The notes under the pieces were generated by a model that was given only the letters and a program-made list of their open reading frames with translations, ran no database searches and was not told the origin of the DNA. This document shows, in pieces, positions 46,463 to 55,495 of a stretch of DNA of 62,147 nt (position 1 is its first letter; every line of letters begins with the position of its first letter). Position numbers and translations under genes: made by a program. The stretch is from Prevotella micans DSM 21469 = JCM 16134 (lineage in GTDB: Bacteria; Bacteroidota; Bacteroidia; Bacteroidales; Bacteroidaceae), in assembly GCF_000614105.1 (NCBI RefSeq), contig NZ_BAKH01000006.1, positions 1 through 62,147 on the forward strand, given 5' to 3'.

Positions 46463-47551
46463 TTATTCGATGCCAAATCGATAGATAGTTTTCTGTGTAT
46501 ATTCTGTTTTCGGTTCCAGAACAACCGATGGGAAATAGGGGTGGTTCGGACTGTCTGGGAAATGTTGGCATTCAAAGCAGACGGCACTGCGACGGGGGAA
46601 TGTTGCGCCGTGCTGACCGGTGTAACCATCGGCCCAGTTGTCGGTGTAGAATTGCATTCCCGGCTCGGTTGTGTAGACTTCCATTGTTCGTCCGCTATCG
46701 GGGTCTTTCAGTCGAGCAGCGAAAGCGAATTCGCCTTCTTCACGTTTGTTGAGCACGAAGCAATGGTCGTATCCTGCGCCGTGTTTTGTTTGTTCATTGT
46801 CGGAGTCGATATCCTGCCCGATTGCTTTGGGTGTTCTGAAATCCATGGGTGTATTTTCCACTTTGAGGATTTCGCCTGTCGGTATACCGGTTTCGTCGAT
46901 TGGGATATAGAAATCGGCGTTTATCTGGCATATCTGGTTCTCGACTGTCGGTGTGGGATTAGCTATTCCGGCTAGCGAGAAGAATCCATGATGGGTGAGA
47001 TTCAGGATTGTTTTCTTATTTGTTTTGGCTGAATATTTAATCACAAATTCATTTTCGTCGGTGAGCGTATAGGCCACCCACACTTCGAGCTCGCCGGTGA
47101 ATCCTTCTTCGCCGTAGGGCGATGTGTATTTCAGCACCACGGCTTGCTGGTTCACCTGTGTGGCATCCCACACCTTTGCATTGAATCCTTTTGTTCCTCC
47201 GTGGAGCGCGTTGGGCCCGTTGTTTATTGCAATGTTATATTCCTTTCCGTTGAGTTGGAACCGTCCTTTTGCAATTCGATTACCGTATCGCCCGATGAGG
47301 GTCGACAGATAGGGTTCGGGCGATTTCATCAGGTTATCGATATTGTCGTGTCCCTGAATGATGTTTGCCATTTGTCCGTTTCTGTCGGGCATCATGATTG
47401 CCACGATTGCTCCACCATAGTTTGTGAGTGCAATTTCGGCTCCTTGTTTGTTTTTGAGGATGAACAAATCGGTTGTTCTACCATGAATGGTGGTCTGAAA
47501 ATCTTTTCTTTTCAAACCACATAAATACTGCTTATCTTCGGTGTTCATCAT
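46463..47551 (-). CDS. galM: Aldose 1-epimerase (mutarotase)
   Basis: 362 residues from ATG 47551. It interconverts alpha and beta galactose. NGPNALHGGTKGFNAKVWD, NLTHHGFFSLAG with the catalytic histidine, and TTEPGMQFYTDNW with the catalytic glutamate region are all present. The reading frame is open upstream to 47740 but that part is low-complexity and unlike the family, so MMNTEDKQYLCGL is taken as the start. No signal peptide. Confidence 0.92.
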   Translation of the reverse strand: MMNTEDKQYLCGLKRKDFQTTIHGRTTDLFILKNKQGAEIALTNYGGAIVAIMMPDRNGQMANIIQGHDNIDNLMKSPEPYLSTLIGRYGNRIAKGRFQLNGKEYNIAINNGPNALHGGTKGFNAKVWDATQVNQQAVVLKYTSPYGEEGFTGELEVWVAYTLTDENEFVIKYSAKTNKKTILNLTHHGFFSLAGIANPTPTVENQICQINADFYIPIDETGIPTGEILKVENTPMDFRTPKAIGQDIDSDNEQTKHGAGYDHCFVLNKREEGEFAFAARLKDPDSGRTMEVYTTEPGMQFYTDNWADGYTGQHGATFPRRSAVCFECQHFPDSPNHPYFPSVVLEPKTEYTQKTIYRFGIE

Positions 47552-47914
47552 ATCGCTAATGTGTTTAGTTACTGATTTTTTTGATGCTTTGCAAAGGAAA
47601 GAAAAATATATGATATTCTTGAACGATTGCCCAAGTAGAGTTCTCCATCTGCCTCCGGTTATATTTCCACCGGAAAAAACTGTCCGTCCGAGTTGTTTCC
47701 TGTAGTTTTCGTGTCTCTTTTGTCTGCGCATCGACGCCACAAGATGCCACTAAGACACAGAACGATAGCTTTGCATCGAACAAATAAAAACAACAGAATT
47801 ATATGGAAATAGCCACCATACAAAGCTGCACTTATCAGCATCCTGTAAGGCACGCAAAAGGATGCTATTAAACACCTGATATACAATTAATTACAAAAAG
47901 ACTATATCAATGCC

Positions 47915-48195
47915 GAAAAAAGTACTATCGTTTTACCCAAAAAGTACTATCGTTTTCATCAAAAAGTACTATCGTTTTTGGCAAAAGGTACTATCGTTTT
48001 TGATGAAGGGTACTATCGCTTTAGATAAAAGGTAATATCACTTTAGATGAAAGGTGCTATCATTTTTGATGAAGAGTACTATCGCTTTATATGAAAGGTA
48101 CTATCATTTTTGATGAAGAGTACTATCGTTTTTGATGAAGAGTGCTATTGTTTTCCGCAAAAGCTAATATCGGATAAAAATAAAAGTAGCATCTT
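47915..48195. repeat. Tandem array F, period 22 bp, about twelve units
   Basis: GTACTATC landmarks fall at 47922, 47944, 47966, 47988, 48010, 48032, 48054 and 48076, each step 22. The unit is about GTACTATCGTTTTTGATGAA, with a T tract and a weak ATC / GAT dyad. Bases 47552-47914 show no gene. Confidence 0.93.
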
Positions 48196-48237
48196 GAGAT
48201 AAAATGCGTTCGGTCGGGACGCGGATTATTATTTTAT

Positions 48238-48429
48238 GCCAACTCGAGCGATAGCTCGCATGTAGGGACAGACCCCGTGTCTGTCCGACCCCCATCGCCC
48301 TCTCGGTTTACCGGCGGCATGACATATTTTCGGCATATAGGGGGCGGATATTTGTGCAGTCCTTGTCGGACGGGGGCGGCGGACAGACACGGGGTCTGTC
48401 CCTACATACGAGCTATCGCCCGAGTTGGC
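48238..48429. mobile_element. 192-bp inverted-repeat element (MITE-like)
   Basis: Arms of about 49 bases at 48238-48286 and 48381-48429 are inverted copies with few mismatches (outer end GCCAACTCG / CGAGTTGGC). Each arm also holds its own dyad GACAGAC-CCCGT-GTCTGTC. No reading frame lies between them. Size and structure fit a miniature inverted-repeat element; target-site duplications are not obvious. The motif TGTAGGGACAGACCCCGTG is one I associate with dispersed repeats in several genomes. Confidence 0.7.
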
Positions 48430-48466
48430 GCGGGGCGCGGGGCGAGGCGCTACGAACAAAACGCAA

Positions 48467-48504
48467 GTAGGAGGTAAATACTTCTATTAGCATTTACCTC
48501 CTAC
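48467..48504 (-). terminator. Terminator of the infC-rpmI-rplT operon
   Basis: GTAGGAGGTAAAT (48467-48479) is exactly complementary to 48492-48504. It lies 45 bases beyond the rplT stop. Confidence 0.8.
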
Positions 48505-48548
48505 CAAAAATTTATTCGCCCTATCTGTGGGACGGGGATGGAATAAGT

Positions 48549-48893
48549 TTATTTCACCTTATCGACAATTGCTTTGAATGCTTCCGGATTATTCATTGCG
48601 AGGTCGGCAAGCACCTTACGATTAATCTCTATACCGGCCTTATGAAGAGCGCCCATAAGCTGGCTGTAGCTCATTTCGTAGAGACGAGCGGCAGCATTTA
48701 TACGCTGAATCCACAATGCGCGGAATGTGCGTTTCTTGTTTCGGCGGTCGCGATAAGCATAGGTGAGACCTTTCTCGTAGGTATTCTTTGCTACTGTCCA
48801 GACATTCTTGCGGGCACCATAGTAACCCTTTGTCTTCTTGAGAATTCTTGTTCTCTTTGCTTTTGAAGCAACATGATTTACTGATCTTGGCAT
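48549..48893 (-). CDS. rplT: Ribosomal protein L20
   Basis: 114 residues. [30 protein letters not shown]-type start and [23 protein letters not shown] are diagnostic. L20 binds 23S rRNA early in 50S assembly and commonly represses its own operon. Standard length; last gene of infC-rpmI-rplT. Confidence 0.97.
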   Translation of the reverse strand: MPRSVNHVASKAKRTRILKKTKGYYGARKNVWTVAKNTYEKGLTYAYRDRRNKKRTFRALWIQRINAAARLYEMSYSQLMGALHKAGIEINRKVLADLAMNNPEAFKAIVDKVK

Positions 48894-48934
48894 AGTTTTC
48901 TGTTCCTTTTAATGTTGTTCGACTAAAATTAGAT

Positions 48935-49132
48935 TTAACGAAGATTCAGTAATTCGCGAACTTGCTTCACATTACTGCGATCAACAATCGTTTGATGAAC
49001 GAGGTTTCTCTTCTGTTTCTTTGTCTTCTTAGTCAGAATGTGACTGTGGTAAGCGCGATGGCGTTTAATCTTACCCGAACCGGTGAGCTTGAATCTTTTC
49101 TTTGCTCCGGAATTTGTCTTCAACTTTGGCAT
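48935..49132 (-). CDS. rpmI: Ribosomal protein L35
   Basis: 65 residues, very basic. [31 protein letters not shown] is the family start. Lies 41 bases before rplT and 95 after infC. Confidence 0.97.
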   Translation of the reverse strand: MPKLKTNSGAKKRFKLTGSGKIKRHRAYHSHILTKKTKKQKRNLVHQTIVDRSNVKQVRELLNLR

Positions 49133-49227
49133 TTTTCTTAAAAATTTAATTTGTTATTTATGTTCACCTGTGGCAACGTATATACCAGGACGTTACGCAC
49201 AGTACCTCGCATTGAATAAACGAGGAT

Positions 49228-49923
49228 TTATTCTTCTTCTTTGTCTATTTGAAGTTTGCTTAGCACATCGGCGCCGTTCTTCATATTAGCAAACAGTCCA
49301 TTGTCTACGCTTTTTTCTACTTGTTCGGCTCTGGCGGCAATTTCGCGAGCTTCGTTTTGGGCTTCTTCTCGGTCGCGCCGTTGTTGACTCTTTTTGGTTA
49401 CGCCGGCTTTCTTCGGCGTGAGATAGAGGAACATCTTTTTGCCTTCAAGCCTTGGCAGTTGTTCAACTTTCGCCAGTTCTTCCAAATCGTTGGCGAAACG
49501 AAGCAAAAGCACTTCGCCTTGTTCCTTGAATAGGATTGAACGTCCGCGAAAAAAAACATAAGCTCGCACTTTGTTTCCCTGACTAAGAAATTCCTGTGCA
49601 TGCTTCAGTTTGAATTGATAATCGTGTTCGTCGGTCTGGGGGCCGAATCGGATTTCTTTTACTTCCTGCTTAACCTGCTTTTGTTTCATCTCTTTTTGAT
49701 GTTTCTTTTGCTGGTAGAGGAATTTTGAGTAGTCGATGAGACGACAAACCGGTGGCTGTGCATTTGGAGATATTTCAACGAGGTCGACACCTTCTTTGTG
49801 TGCCATATCCATCGCTTTGCGCGTTGGCATAACCTCGGCCCCTTCTTCGGTCACCACTCGAACTTCCTTGACGTGAATTTGTTCATTCACGCGGTATTTC
49901 AACTTCATTTTGTCATTCTTCAT
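49228..49923 (-). CDS. infC: Translation initiation factor IF-3
   Basis: 231 residues, longer than E. coli (180) through a C-terminal extension rich in Glu and Ala (about 175-231), common in Bacteroidota. The N-domain holds [15 protein letters not shown] and the C-domain [27 protein letters not shown]-3 keeps 30S subunits free and checks the start codon. The usual thrS neighbour is absent; the operon begins here with its own promoter. Confidence 0.95.
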   Translation of the reverse strand: MKNDKMKLKYRVNEQIHVKEVRVVTEEGAEVMPTRKAMDMAHKEGVDLVEISPNAQPPVCRLIDYSKFLYQQKKHQKEMKQKQVKQEVKEIRFGPQTDEHDYQFKLKHAQEFLSQGNKVRAYVFFRGRSILFKEQGEVLLLRFANDLEELAKVEQLPRLEGKKMFLYLTPKKAGVTKKSQQRRDREEAQNEAREIAARAEQVEKSVDNGLFANMKNGADVLSKLQIDKEEE

Positions 49924-49963
49924 TCAACTTGTTTTGATAGTCCTTTTTTATATTAAACGGCTG

Positions 49964-49971
49964 CAAAGATA
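49964..49971 (-). promoter_or_regulatory. -7 element TATCTTTG of infC
   Basis: Minus-strand TATCTTTG, about 40 bases before the infC ATG. Confidence 0.65.
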
Positions 49972-50171
49972 CTATTTACAAGTATATAGGCCAAACTTTT
50001 ATTTCTGGGATTCTTAGTGGTTACAGGTGGCTGGAAAGAAGAAAATCAAGGCCAACATGCGTTCGGCAAAATTTTCACACACACTTTAGTCTTTAATCAA
50101 CATTGATACAAAAAAATACGGTATTCAACATTGCCAGACTACACCGAAATAGCATGTGGCCTTGATGTTTG

Positions 50172-50179
50172 CAAAGATA
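50172..50179 (-). promoter_or_regulatory. Second -7 element TATCTTTG, 208 bases further upstream
   Basis: Another exact minus-strand match in the region 49972-50236, which holds no gene I can support. It would give infC a long leader or drive a short RNA of about 200 bases. Confidence 0.45.
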
Positions 50180-50236
50180 ATGTTTTTCTTTTTCCCATCA
50201 AATGGGTGACTGGTTTATGGCTGAGGGCCAAACGAG

Positions 50237-51745
50237 CTAACTTCCAATTGCATTTAGAATTGTTTTCGTTAGTTCTTCCTGGCTTATTCCCGAGTTCTGG
50301 GATGCCATTTTGATGGTTGCGCGTTGGAGCATTATCTTCCCTAGGGGCGAGTTGAGCATTTTGAGTTTGGGGTATTTTTCAACAAGTGCTTTCTTGGCTT
50401 CGGGATGTTTGCTGAAGATATCTTTCAGGCGTGTTTCGGGAGTGATGGTTAGAGGGGTGTCAGATTCATCTGATTCTGATTTGACTTCGGTGTTCTCTTG
50501 CTCGTTCTTTCCTGCCCAGGTGAGGAGGGTTTGCGAACCTTCGAACGAACGGATGTGGTTACATTCTTGCATCATTTCCAGTATGCCGCGGAATCGCCCA
50601 TTTTTATCGCGAACGGCTATATATATAATGTATATGAACAGTCCTGGTTTGTTAATCCAGAATTCGGCCTTATCTTGCTCGCCATTACGGAATTTTTCGA
50701 CGATTTCCTGAACTATGTGTACGCTTTTGCGTGGATGACAGTTGGTGACCTCTCGCCCGATGACATTCTTCGACCTTGGGAATATCCGATGGTTTGTGTC
50801 GGAATAGAATTTTACGAGTTCGTTTTCGTCGACGTATGATATGTCGACTGGCAAATGTTGGAATATAAGGTTAATCTGTTCGAGTGTGAGTTTGCCAGTT
50901 GTCACGTCGAGTTCTTGTTGTGGTCCGGCACCGTAGCCATATTTTGAGAGTAATTCTCGAAGTTCGTCGGCAAATCCATCCGGTGCTGCGTTTGTTTTCG
51001 GTTCGTTTGTTTTATGTTCAACGTCGAAGAAGGCGAAACCTATTTCCTGGTCGCCCGATTTCATATCTTCAAACTCGGCGGGCGAAATTAACGCTAGTGA
51101 TGTTGGATAGAGAATTTGTTCTTCTTTTTGTATCAGGTCGCGTGCATATTCTACCAGTTCTTTTTGCAGTTTTATGAACGATTCTTCATCGTTCTTCTCG
51201 AGTAGCACGATGGATTCCTTGATTTGGTCGCGAATCATGTCGTCGAAATTCCACATTGTTGTTGTTGGTCGGTTGAATCCTTTCTTTTCCAGAAGCGGGT
51301 AAAGCTGATTCTGCTTGCGTGCATAGTGGATGGGGTATTGCCTGATGCGGTCGTAAAGTTCGAGCCATTGATTCTTGATTACTGGATATTGCACTAAATC
51401 TTCAACCGACTTGAGAAGTTGTTTCATCTCGTCGTTTTCTTTATAGTAGTGCATTATCGGATGGTCGTCCGGCAGGTCGGGCCGAGATGTATCCATGAAT
51501 CCGTCGAGCAATTCGAGCAGTTTCGTAATATTTTCACGCATGCATTCGTCTTCCGATTCTTCTTTCAGATTTTGTTCGGCGTAGGCTATATGATATGGTT
51601 TCACAACGCCTACCTTTTCGGCAATTTCTTTTCTGGCATCATCGAGTGATAGCTGTCCGTTTCCATACTTTTCTTCTACTTCGAGTAGTGCTTTCATCTT
51701 CTCCATTTCTATTTTGGGAAGATATTCTTTCATTTTATTTTCCAT
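50237..51745 (-). CDS. DUF438 / hemerythrin-like / PAS multidomain protein
   Basis: 502 residues. The N-terminal DUF438 part (about 1-75) is followed by a hemerythrin-type four-helix region (about 80-225, DDHPIMHYYKENDEM, HYARKQNQLYPLLEKKG, KEEQILYP). Then comes a PAS domain (about 295-405, NRIFPRS-type start, VIGREVTNCHPRKSVHIVQEI). A C-terminal DUF1858-like helical part (about 430-500) starts TPETRLKDIFSKHPEAKKALVEKYP. Such proteins are thought to sense oxygen, nitric oxide or redox state. Several hemerythrin ligands look replaced by other residues, so iron binding is uncertain. Confidence 0.85.
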   Translation of the reverse strand: MENKMKEYLPKIEMEKMKALLEVEEKYGNGQLSLDDARKEIAEKVGVVKPYHIAYAEQNLKEESEDECMRENITKLLELLDGFMDTSRPDLPDDHPIMHYYKENDEMKQLLKSVEDLVQYPVIKNQWLELYDRIRQYPIHYARKQNQLYPLLEKKGFNRPTTTMWNFDDMIRDQIKESIVLLEKNDEESFIKLQKELVEYARDLIQKEEQILYPTSLALISPAEFEDMKSGDQEIGFAFFDVEHKTNEPKTNAAPDGFADELRELLSKYGYGAGPQQELDVTTGKLTLEQINLIFQHLPVDISYVDENELVKFYSDTNHRIFPRSKNVIGREVTNCHPRKSVHIVQEIVEKFRNGEQDKAEFWINKPGLFIYIIYIAVRDKNGRFRGILEMMQECNHIRSFEGSQTLLTWAGKNEQENTEVKSESDESDTPLTITPETRLKDIFSKHPEAKKALVEKYPKLKMLNSPLGKIMLQRATIKMASQNSGISQEELTKTILNAIGS

Positions 51746-51770
51746 ATATCATTGTTTATTGATTTGGAAG

Positions 51771-51778
51771 CAAAGTTA
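51771..51778 (-). promoter_or_regulatory. -7 element TAACTTTG of the DUF438 gene
   Basis: Minus-strand TAACTTTG, 25 bases before the ATG at 51745. Confidence 0.65.
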
Positions 51779-51889
51779 ATTTCGCCTCTGGGGGTGTCCG
51801 GATAACAATTGTGTCCGTGCGTAGTTAAAGAAAGTTATATACTCATTCGTTGCCTATTTTGTCTATTCTCATCAGATGTTTCAAGGCCG

Positions 51890-52200
51890 AAATCGAGCAT
51901 TTGGGTATTTGCATCGGTGTAAGAACTGGAAATAATTTATTTCCGGGCGTTACATCTGATGTAACGACTGGAATAGTCTCTGCCGGGAGCTTACACTGCG
52001 TGCAAGTCGAAAAAATAGTCTCTGCCGGGAGCTTACACCGCGTGCAAGTCGAAAAAATAATCTCTGCCGGGAGCTTACACCGCGTGCAAGTCGAAAAAAT
52101 AGTCTCTGCCGGGAGTTACACTGCGTGCAAGTCGAAAAAATAATCTCTGCCGGCATTTTTCACCGCGTGCAGTCCACGAAATAATTTATTCCGAGCGTTG
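51890..52200. repeat. Tandem array G, period 42 bp, about seven units
   Basis: TCTCTGCC landmarks fall at 51977, 52019, 52061, 52103 and 52144 (the last step is 41 because one C is missing in GGGAGTTACA). The dyad is CTTACACCGCGTGCAAG in the central units, GTTACATCTGATGTAAC in an earlier unit and TTTGCATCGGTGTAAG before that. An A tract (GAAAAAATA) follows each dyad. The array ends about 40 bases beyond the cls stop. Confidence 0.92.
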
Positions 52201-52242
52201 TACTTCTTTCTTTTTCTCTACCAGAAATTAGTTCCGGGGAGA

Positions 52243-53505
52243 TTAAAGGAAAGGCCAAAGAAGATGGGCAAACCAACCGCGGAACTTTTGCCAGGGTGTA
52301 CGCCATGTGTTCCAGCTTTGTGGTGTAAGGAGGAAGCAGTCTTTTTTTTGGTTCTCGAAAAGGGTGTCGAGTTCTTTTGTGATTTCTCTGTCTATGATGA
52401 CGGCATTATTCTCCCTATCCCATCGCAGACTTCGGGCATTGAGATTGGCTGAGCCTACGGTGCAGAACCTACCGTCGACGAGAATTATTTTTGTGTGGTG
52501 AAAACCGGGTTTATACATCCACACGCGGCATCCGGCTTTCATGAATTTGTGAGCGTTGTAGAATCCGCAGTCGGGCGTGAGAGGAATGTCGCTCTTTACG
52601 CTTAGCATTATTTCTACTTTGACGCCTCGTTTTACGGCTCTTCGTAGGGCTCGCTTGAGTTTCGGCAGGAGGGTGAAATAGGGATTGATGATTTTAATAC
52701 TGTCGTGGGCGTCGTTGATAGCGTTGAGGTAGAAATATCTAATTATGTCGTTCGAAGTTGCAGGCTCACGATTTATGATTCCTACCATTTCGTGGCCAGC
52801 CGACTGGCAGGTGTCGGGTTTAAGTCCGGTTATATAATCGGCGTTCGATATGCCACGATAATATTTCGCCCCGTGTATATTCTGTCCAGAAACCATATAC
52901 CACATCCGTAGGAATATGGTTTGTAGCGTATTCACTTCATCGCCTTCAATTCGGCAGTGCATGTCGTGCCATGAACCAACGATGGGGGTTCCTTTTATGT
53001 AATAGTCGGCCACGTTCATTCCGCCAGTGTAAGCTATTTTTCCATCAATGATTACAATTTTTCTGTGGTCGCGGTTAAATATGTCGTGAATCCACGGAAA
53101 GCAAATGGGTTTGAATTCGTGGATTTCGATTCCTTTTGCTCTGATTGCCTGTATGTGTTTCCGACGCATGGGCTGATTGTTACTGGCATTGCCGAATCCG
53201 TCGAATATGGCTCTCACTTCTATGCCTTGTTCTGCTTTCCGGGCGAGATGCTCGATGAGTTCGTTATTTATAGAGTCGTTTCGGAAGTTGAAATATTCCA
53301 GATGTATGCTCGAGCGGGCCTGGTCGATGGCTTTGAATAGGTCGTCGAATTTCTCTTGTCCACTCATGAGTAGCGTCACGGAGTTGTTTTTCGTAAAGCG
53401 TACACCTTTCGAGCGGAGCTGATTCACGATTAAAGAATCGGCCTCGGATGCACCAATGGCCCGACTGATTAAAATGAGGAAAAAAAAGAGTAGGTGTTTT
53501 TTCAT
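52243..53505 (-). CDS. Phospholipase D-family cardiolipin synthase
   Basis: 420 residues with an N-terminal hydrophobic segment (MKKHLLFFFLILISRAIGAS) that acts as signal or anchor. Two HKD motifs are visible: RDHRKIVIIDGKIAYTGGMN near 145-165 and HHTKIILVDGRFCTVGSAN near 340-360. The enzyme would make cardiolipin from two phosphatidylglycerols at the membrane. It follows kdsD without a gap. Unlike most Cls proteins it lacks two N-terminal membrane helices, so a secreted PLD role is an alternative. Confidence 0.85.
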   Translation of the reverse strand: MKKHLLFFFLILISRAIGASEADSLIVNQLRSKGVRFTKNNSVTLLMSGQEKFDDLFKAIDQARSSIHLEYFNFRNDSINNELIEHLARKAEQGIEVRAIFDGFGNASNNQPMRRKHIQAIRAKGIEIHEFKPICFPWIHDIFNRDHRKIVIIDGKIAYTGGMNVADYYIKGTPIVGSWHDMHCRIEGDEVNTLQTIFLRMWYMVSGQNIHGAKYYRGISNADYITGLKPDTCQSAGHEMVGIINREPATSNDIIRYFYLNAINDAHDSIKIINPYFTLLPKLKRALRRAVKRGVKVEIMLSVKSDIPLTPDCGFYNAHKFMKAGCRVWMYKPGFHHTKIILVDGRFCTVGSANLNARSLRWDRENNAVIIDREITKELDTLFENQKKDCFLLTPQSWNTWRTPWQKFRGWFAHLLWPFL

Positions 53506-54471
53506 TTAAAGCATGCAACTGTAGTGGTCAACAATTCCGAGAAGACGCTTTTGTTGGTCGCAAACCAGAACAGTGTGTATTTTATGCTGTTGCATGATGC
53601 ATTGAATCTCGGTTATCTTGGTGTCAGGCAAAACCGTCTTGGGCTCTTTCGTCATTATGTCGCTCACAATATGGTCGAAAAATCTAGCCTGCCATTTCTC
53701 CATTGCGCGACGTATGTCACCGTCGGTTATTAAACCCACTATCTTCCCATCTTCGAGCGACACTCCAAGCCCCAATTTTCCTTTGCTCACACTGATGATG
53801 GCTTTGCCGAGATGAGTGTTTTGCGAGATTATCGGCAGGTCGTCTGTTCGCATAACATCGCTTGCTGTTGTAAGGAGCCGTTTCCCGAGTTCGCCTCCAG
53901 GATGAAAATGTGCAAAATCCTGCGGCTTGAAATTTCGCACTCGCATCAGAGCAATTGCCAACGCATCGCCCATGACAAGCGCGGCAGTCGTGGAACTTGT
54001 GGGTGCGAGGTTAAGCGGACAAGCTTCTTTTTCAACCCGCACTTTTATGTGGATAGTTGAATACTTCGCCAGCAACGAAGCCGGATTGGCACTTATGCCG
54101 ATGATGGGGATGTTCATGTGCAACACGATGGGAATGAACCGCAACAGCTCGTCAGTTTGTCCGGAATTCGAAAGTGCCAGCACCACATCCTCCTTACCGA
54201 TAACACCAAGGTCACCGTGATAAGCGTCGAGCGGATTAACAAAAAAAGCCGGCGTACCGGTCGACGAGAGAGTTGCGGCAATCTTGGCCCCGATATGTCC
54301 GCTTTTGCCCACTCCGGTAACTATCACTTTCCCGTTACAGCGAAACATAAGCTCCACTGCACGGTCGAAATTATCATCAAGCTGGTCTATAAGTTTAAGG
54401 GTCGATTCGGTTTCTTCCTTAATGGCTTGAATGGCATATTGCCGCACCTCTGATAATCTTTCTGCGTTCAT
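53506..54471 (-). CDS. kdsD: D-arabinose-5-phosphate isomerase, KdsD/KpsF type
   Basis: 321 residues. SIS domain (about 35-170, GKVIVTGVGKSGHIGAKIAATLSSTGTPAFFV) followed by two CBS domains (about 205-320). It converts ribulose 5-phosphate to arabinose 5-phosphate, the precursor of Kdo in LPS. It sits directly between kdsA and cls, three bases from the former, so the unit serves outer-membrane synthesis. Confidence 0.93.
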   Translation of the reverse strand: MNAERLSEVRQYAIQAIKEETESTLKLIDQLDDNFDRAVELMFRCNGKVIVTGVGKSGHIGAKIAATLSSTGTPAFFVNPLDAYHGDLGVIGKEDVVLALSNSGQTDELLRFIPIVLHMNIPIIGISANPASLLAKYSTIHIKVRVEKEACPLNLAPTSSTTAALVMGDALAIALMRVRNFKPQDFAHFHPGGELGKRLLTTASDVMRTDDLPIISQNTHLGKAIISVSKGKLGLGVSLEDGKIVGLITDGDIRRAMEKWQARFFDHIVSDIMTKEPKTVLPDTKITEIQCIMQQHKIHTVLVCDQQKRLLGIVDHYSCML

Positions 54472-54473
54472 TC

Positions 54474-55232
54474 CTATAAAAGTTTTTCGATTAACGAACC
54501 CAGTTTACGAAGCTCGAGCATATTGGCGGCATCGCTCAATCCTTTATCGGGGTCGGGATGCACTTCAAAGAAAAATCCGGTTGCTCCGAATGCTTTCGCA
54601 GCTAGAGCCATAGCGGGTACGAACTTCCGGTCGCCCACCGTTTTACCGTCTCCTGCGCTGGGGCGTTGAACGCTGTGCGTACAATCCATAATAACGGTTG
54701 GCACAATTTCCTGCATGTCGGGAATATTCCTGAAGTCGACAACCAGGTTGTTATATCCGAAACAATTCCCTCGTTCGGTGAGCCACACCCCGCGTGCGCC
54801 ACTTTCGAGGCATTTCTGAACAGGGAAGCGCATGTCGCGCCCACTCATGAATTGCGCTTTCTTGATGTTCACTATTCGTCCGGTTTTTGCAGCTGCCACA
54901 AGTAAATCAGTCTGTCTGCAAAGGAAAGCCGGAATCTGCAGAACATCTACAATCTCGCCTACCGGGCCAGCCTGCCAACTTTCGTGAATATCAGTTAGCA
55001 ATCGTAAGTCGTATCGCAGTTTGATATCGTGCAGCATCACCAATCCCTGCTCCATTCCAGGTCCGCGAAAGGAGTTTAAGCTAGTACGATTTGCTTTGTC
55101 AAAGCTCGCTTTAAAAATGATGTCGATATTATGTTTTCTGTTTAGCCGTACAAGTTCTTCAGCCACGTTGTAGAGCAGCTCTCTGCTTTCTATTACGCAA
55201 GGCCCGGCTATGAAGACGGGATTATTTTTCAT
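54474..55232 (-). CDS. kdsA: 3-deoxy-8-phosphooctulonate synthase
   Basis: 252 residues from ATG 55232 (MKNNPVFIAGPCVIES); a TTG start at 55247 is possible but not needed. It condenses phosphoenolpyruvate with arabinose 5-phosphate to Kdo-8-phosphate. FKASFDKANRTS, RGPGMEQGL and MDCTHSVQRPSAGDGKTVGDR are characteristic. First gene of kdsA-kdsD-cls. Confidence 0.95.
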   Translation of the reverse strand: MKNNPVFIAGPCVIESRELLYNVAEELVRLNRKHNIDIIFKASFDKANRTSLNSFRGPGMEQGLVMLHDIKLRYDLRLLTDIHESWQAGPVGEIVDVLQIPAFLCRQTDLLVAAAKTGRIVNIKKAQFMSGRDMRFPVQKCLESGARGVWLTERGNCFGYNNLVVDFRNIPDMQEIVPTVIMDCTHSVQRPSAGDGKTVGDRKFVPAMALAAKAFGATGFFFEVHPDPDKGLSDAANMLELRKLGSLIEKLL

Positions 55233-55300
55233 ATTTCGATGGAACAAACGGACACCCCTTGTTACTTTTAATTTCTATGATTTAATCAAAAATTTGGTCG

Positions 55301-55308
55301 CAAAAATA
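55301..55308 (-). promoter_or_regulatory. -7 element TATTTTTG of kdsA
   Basis: Minus-strand TATTTTTG, about 70 bases before the kdsA start and divergent from the plus-strand element at 55404. Confidence 0.55.
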
Positions 55309-55403
55309 TATAGTATAAGGTGAATCCGAGAAAGATTAACCTTAGTTTACATAATAATATCGCTTTCTAGTTAAACTGTTTGGCTGTCTTTTTTCTTTAG
55401 TAC

Positions 55404-55411
55404 TACATTTG
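55404..55411 (+). promoter_or_regulatory. Promoter TTTG / TACATTTG of the outer-membrane protein gene
   Basis: TACATTTG at 55404-55411 is preceded by TTTG at 55379-55382. The 21-base spacer fits the -33/-7 arrangement of Bacteroidota promoters. This is the best-formed promoter in the window and leaves a leader of about 80 bases. Confidence 0.75.
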
Positions 55412-55495
55412 CCACCGAAAAATCAGGGAGAGCAGTTTCTCCCTAAACAAAATGAGAGAGTGTTTTTAATTCAGTAATTAATTAATTTATCAGAG

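Noticed and set aside
47552-47740. N-terminal extension of galM
   Set aside because: The extra residues are low-complexity and unlike the family, and MMNTEDKQYLCGL is a normal mutarotase start.
49133-49227. Riboswitch or L20-binding leader between infC and rpmI
   Set aside because: Autoregulation by L20 is plausible for this operon, but I could not draw a convincing conserved structure in the 95 bases.
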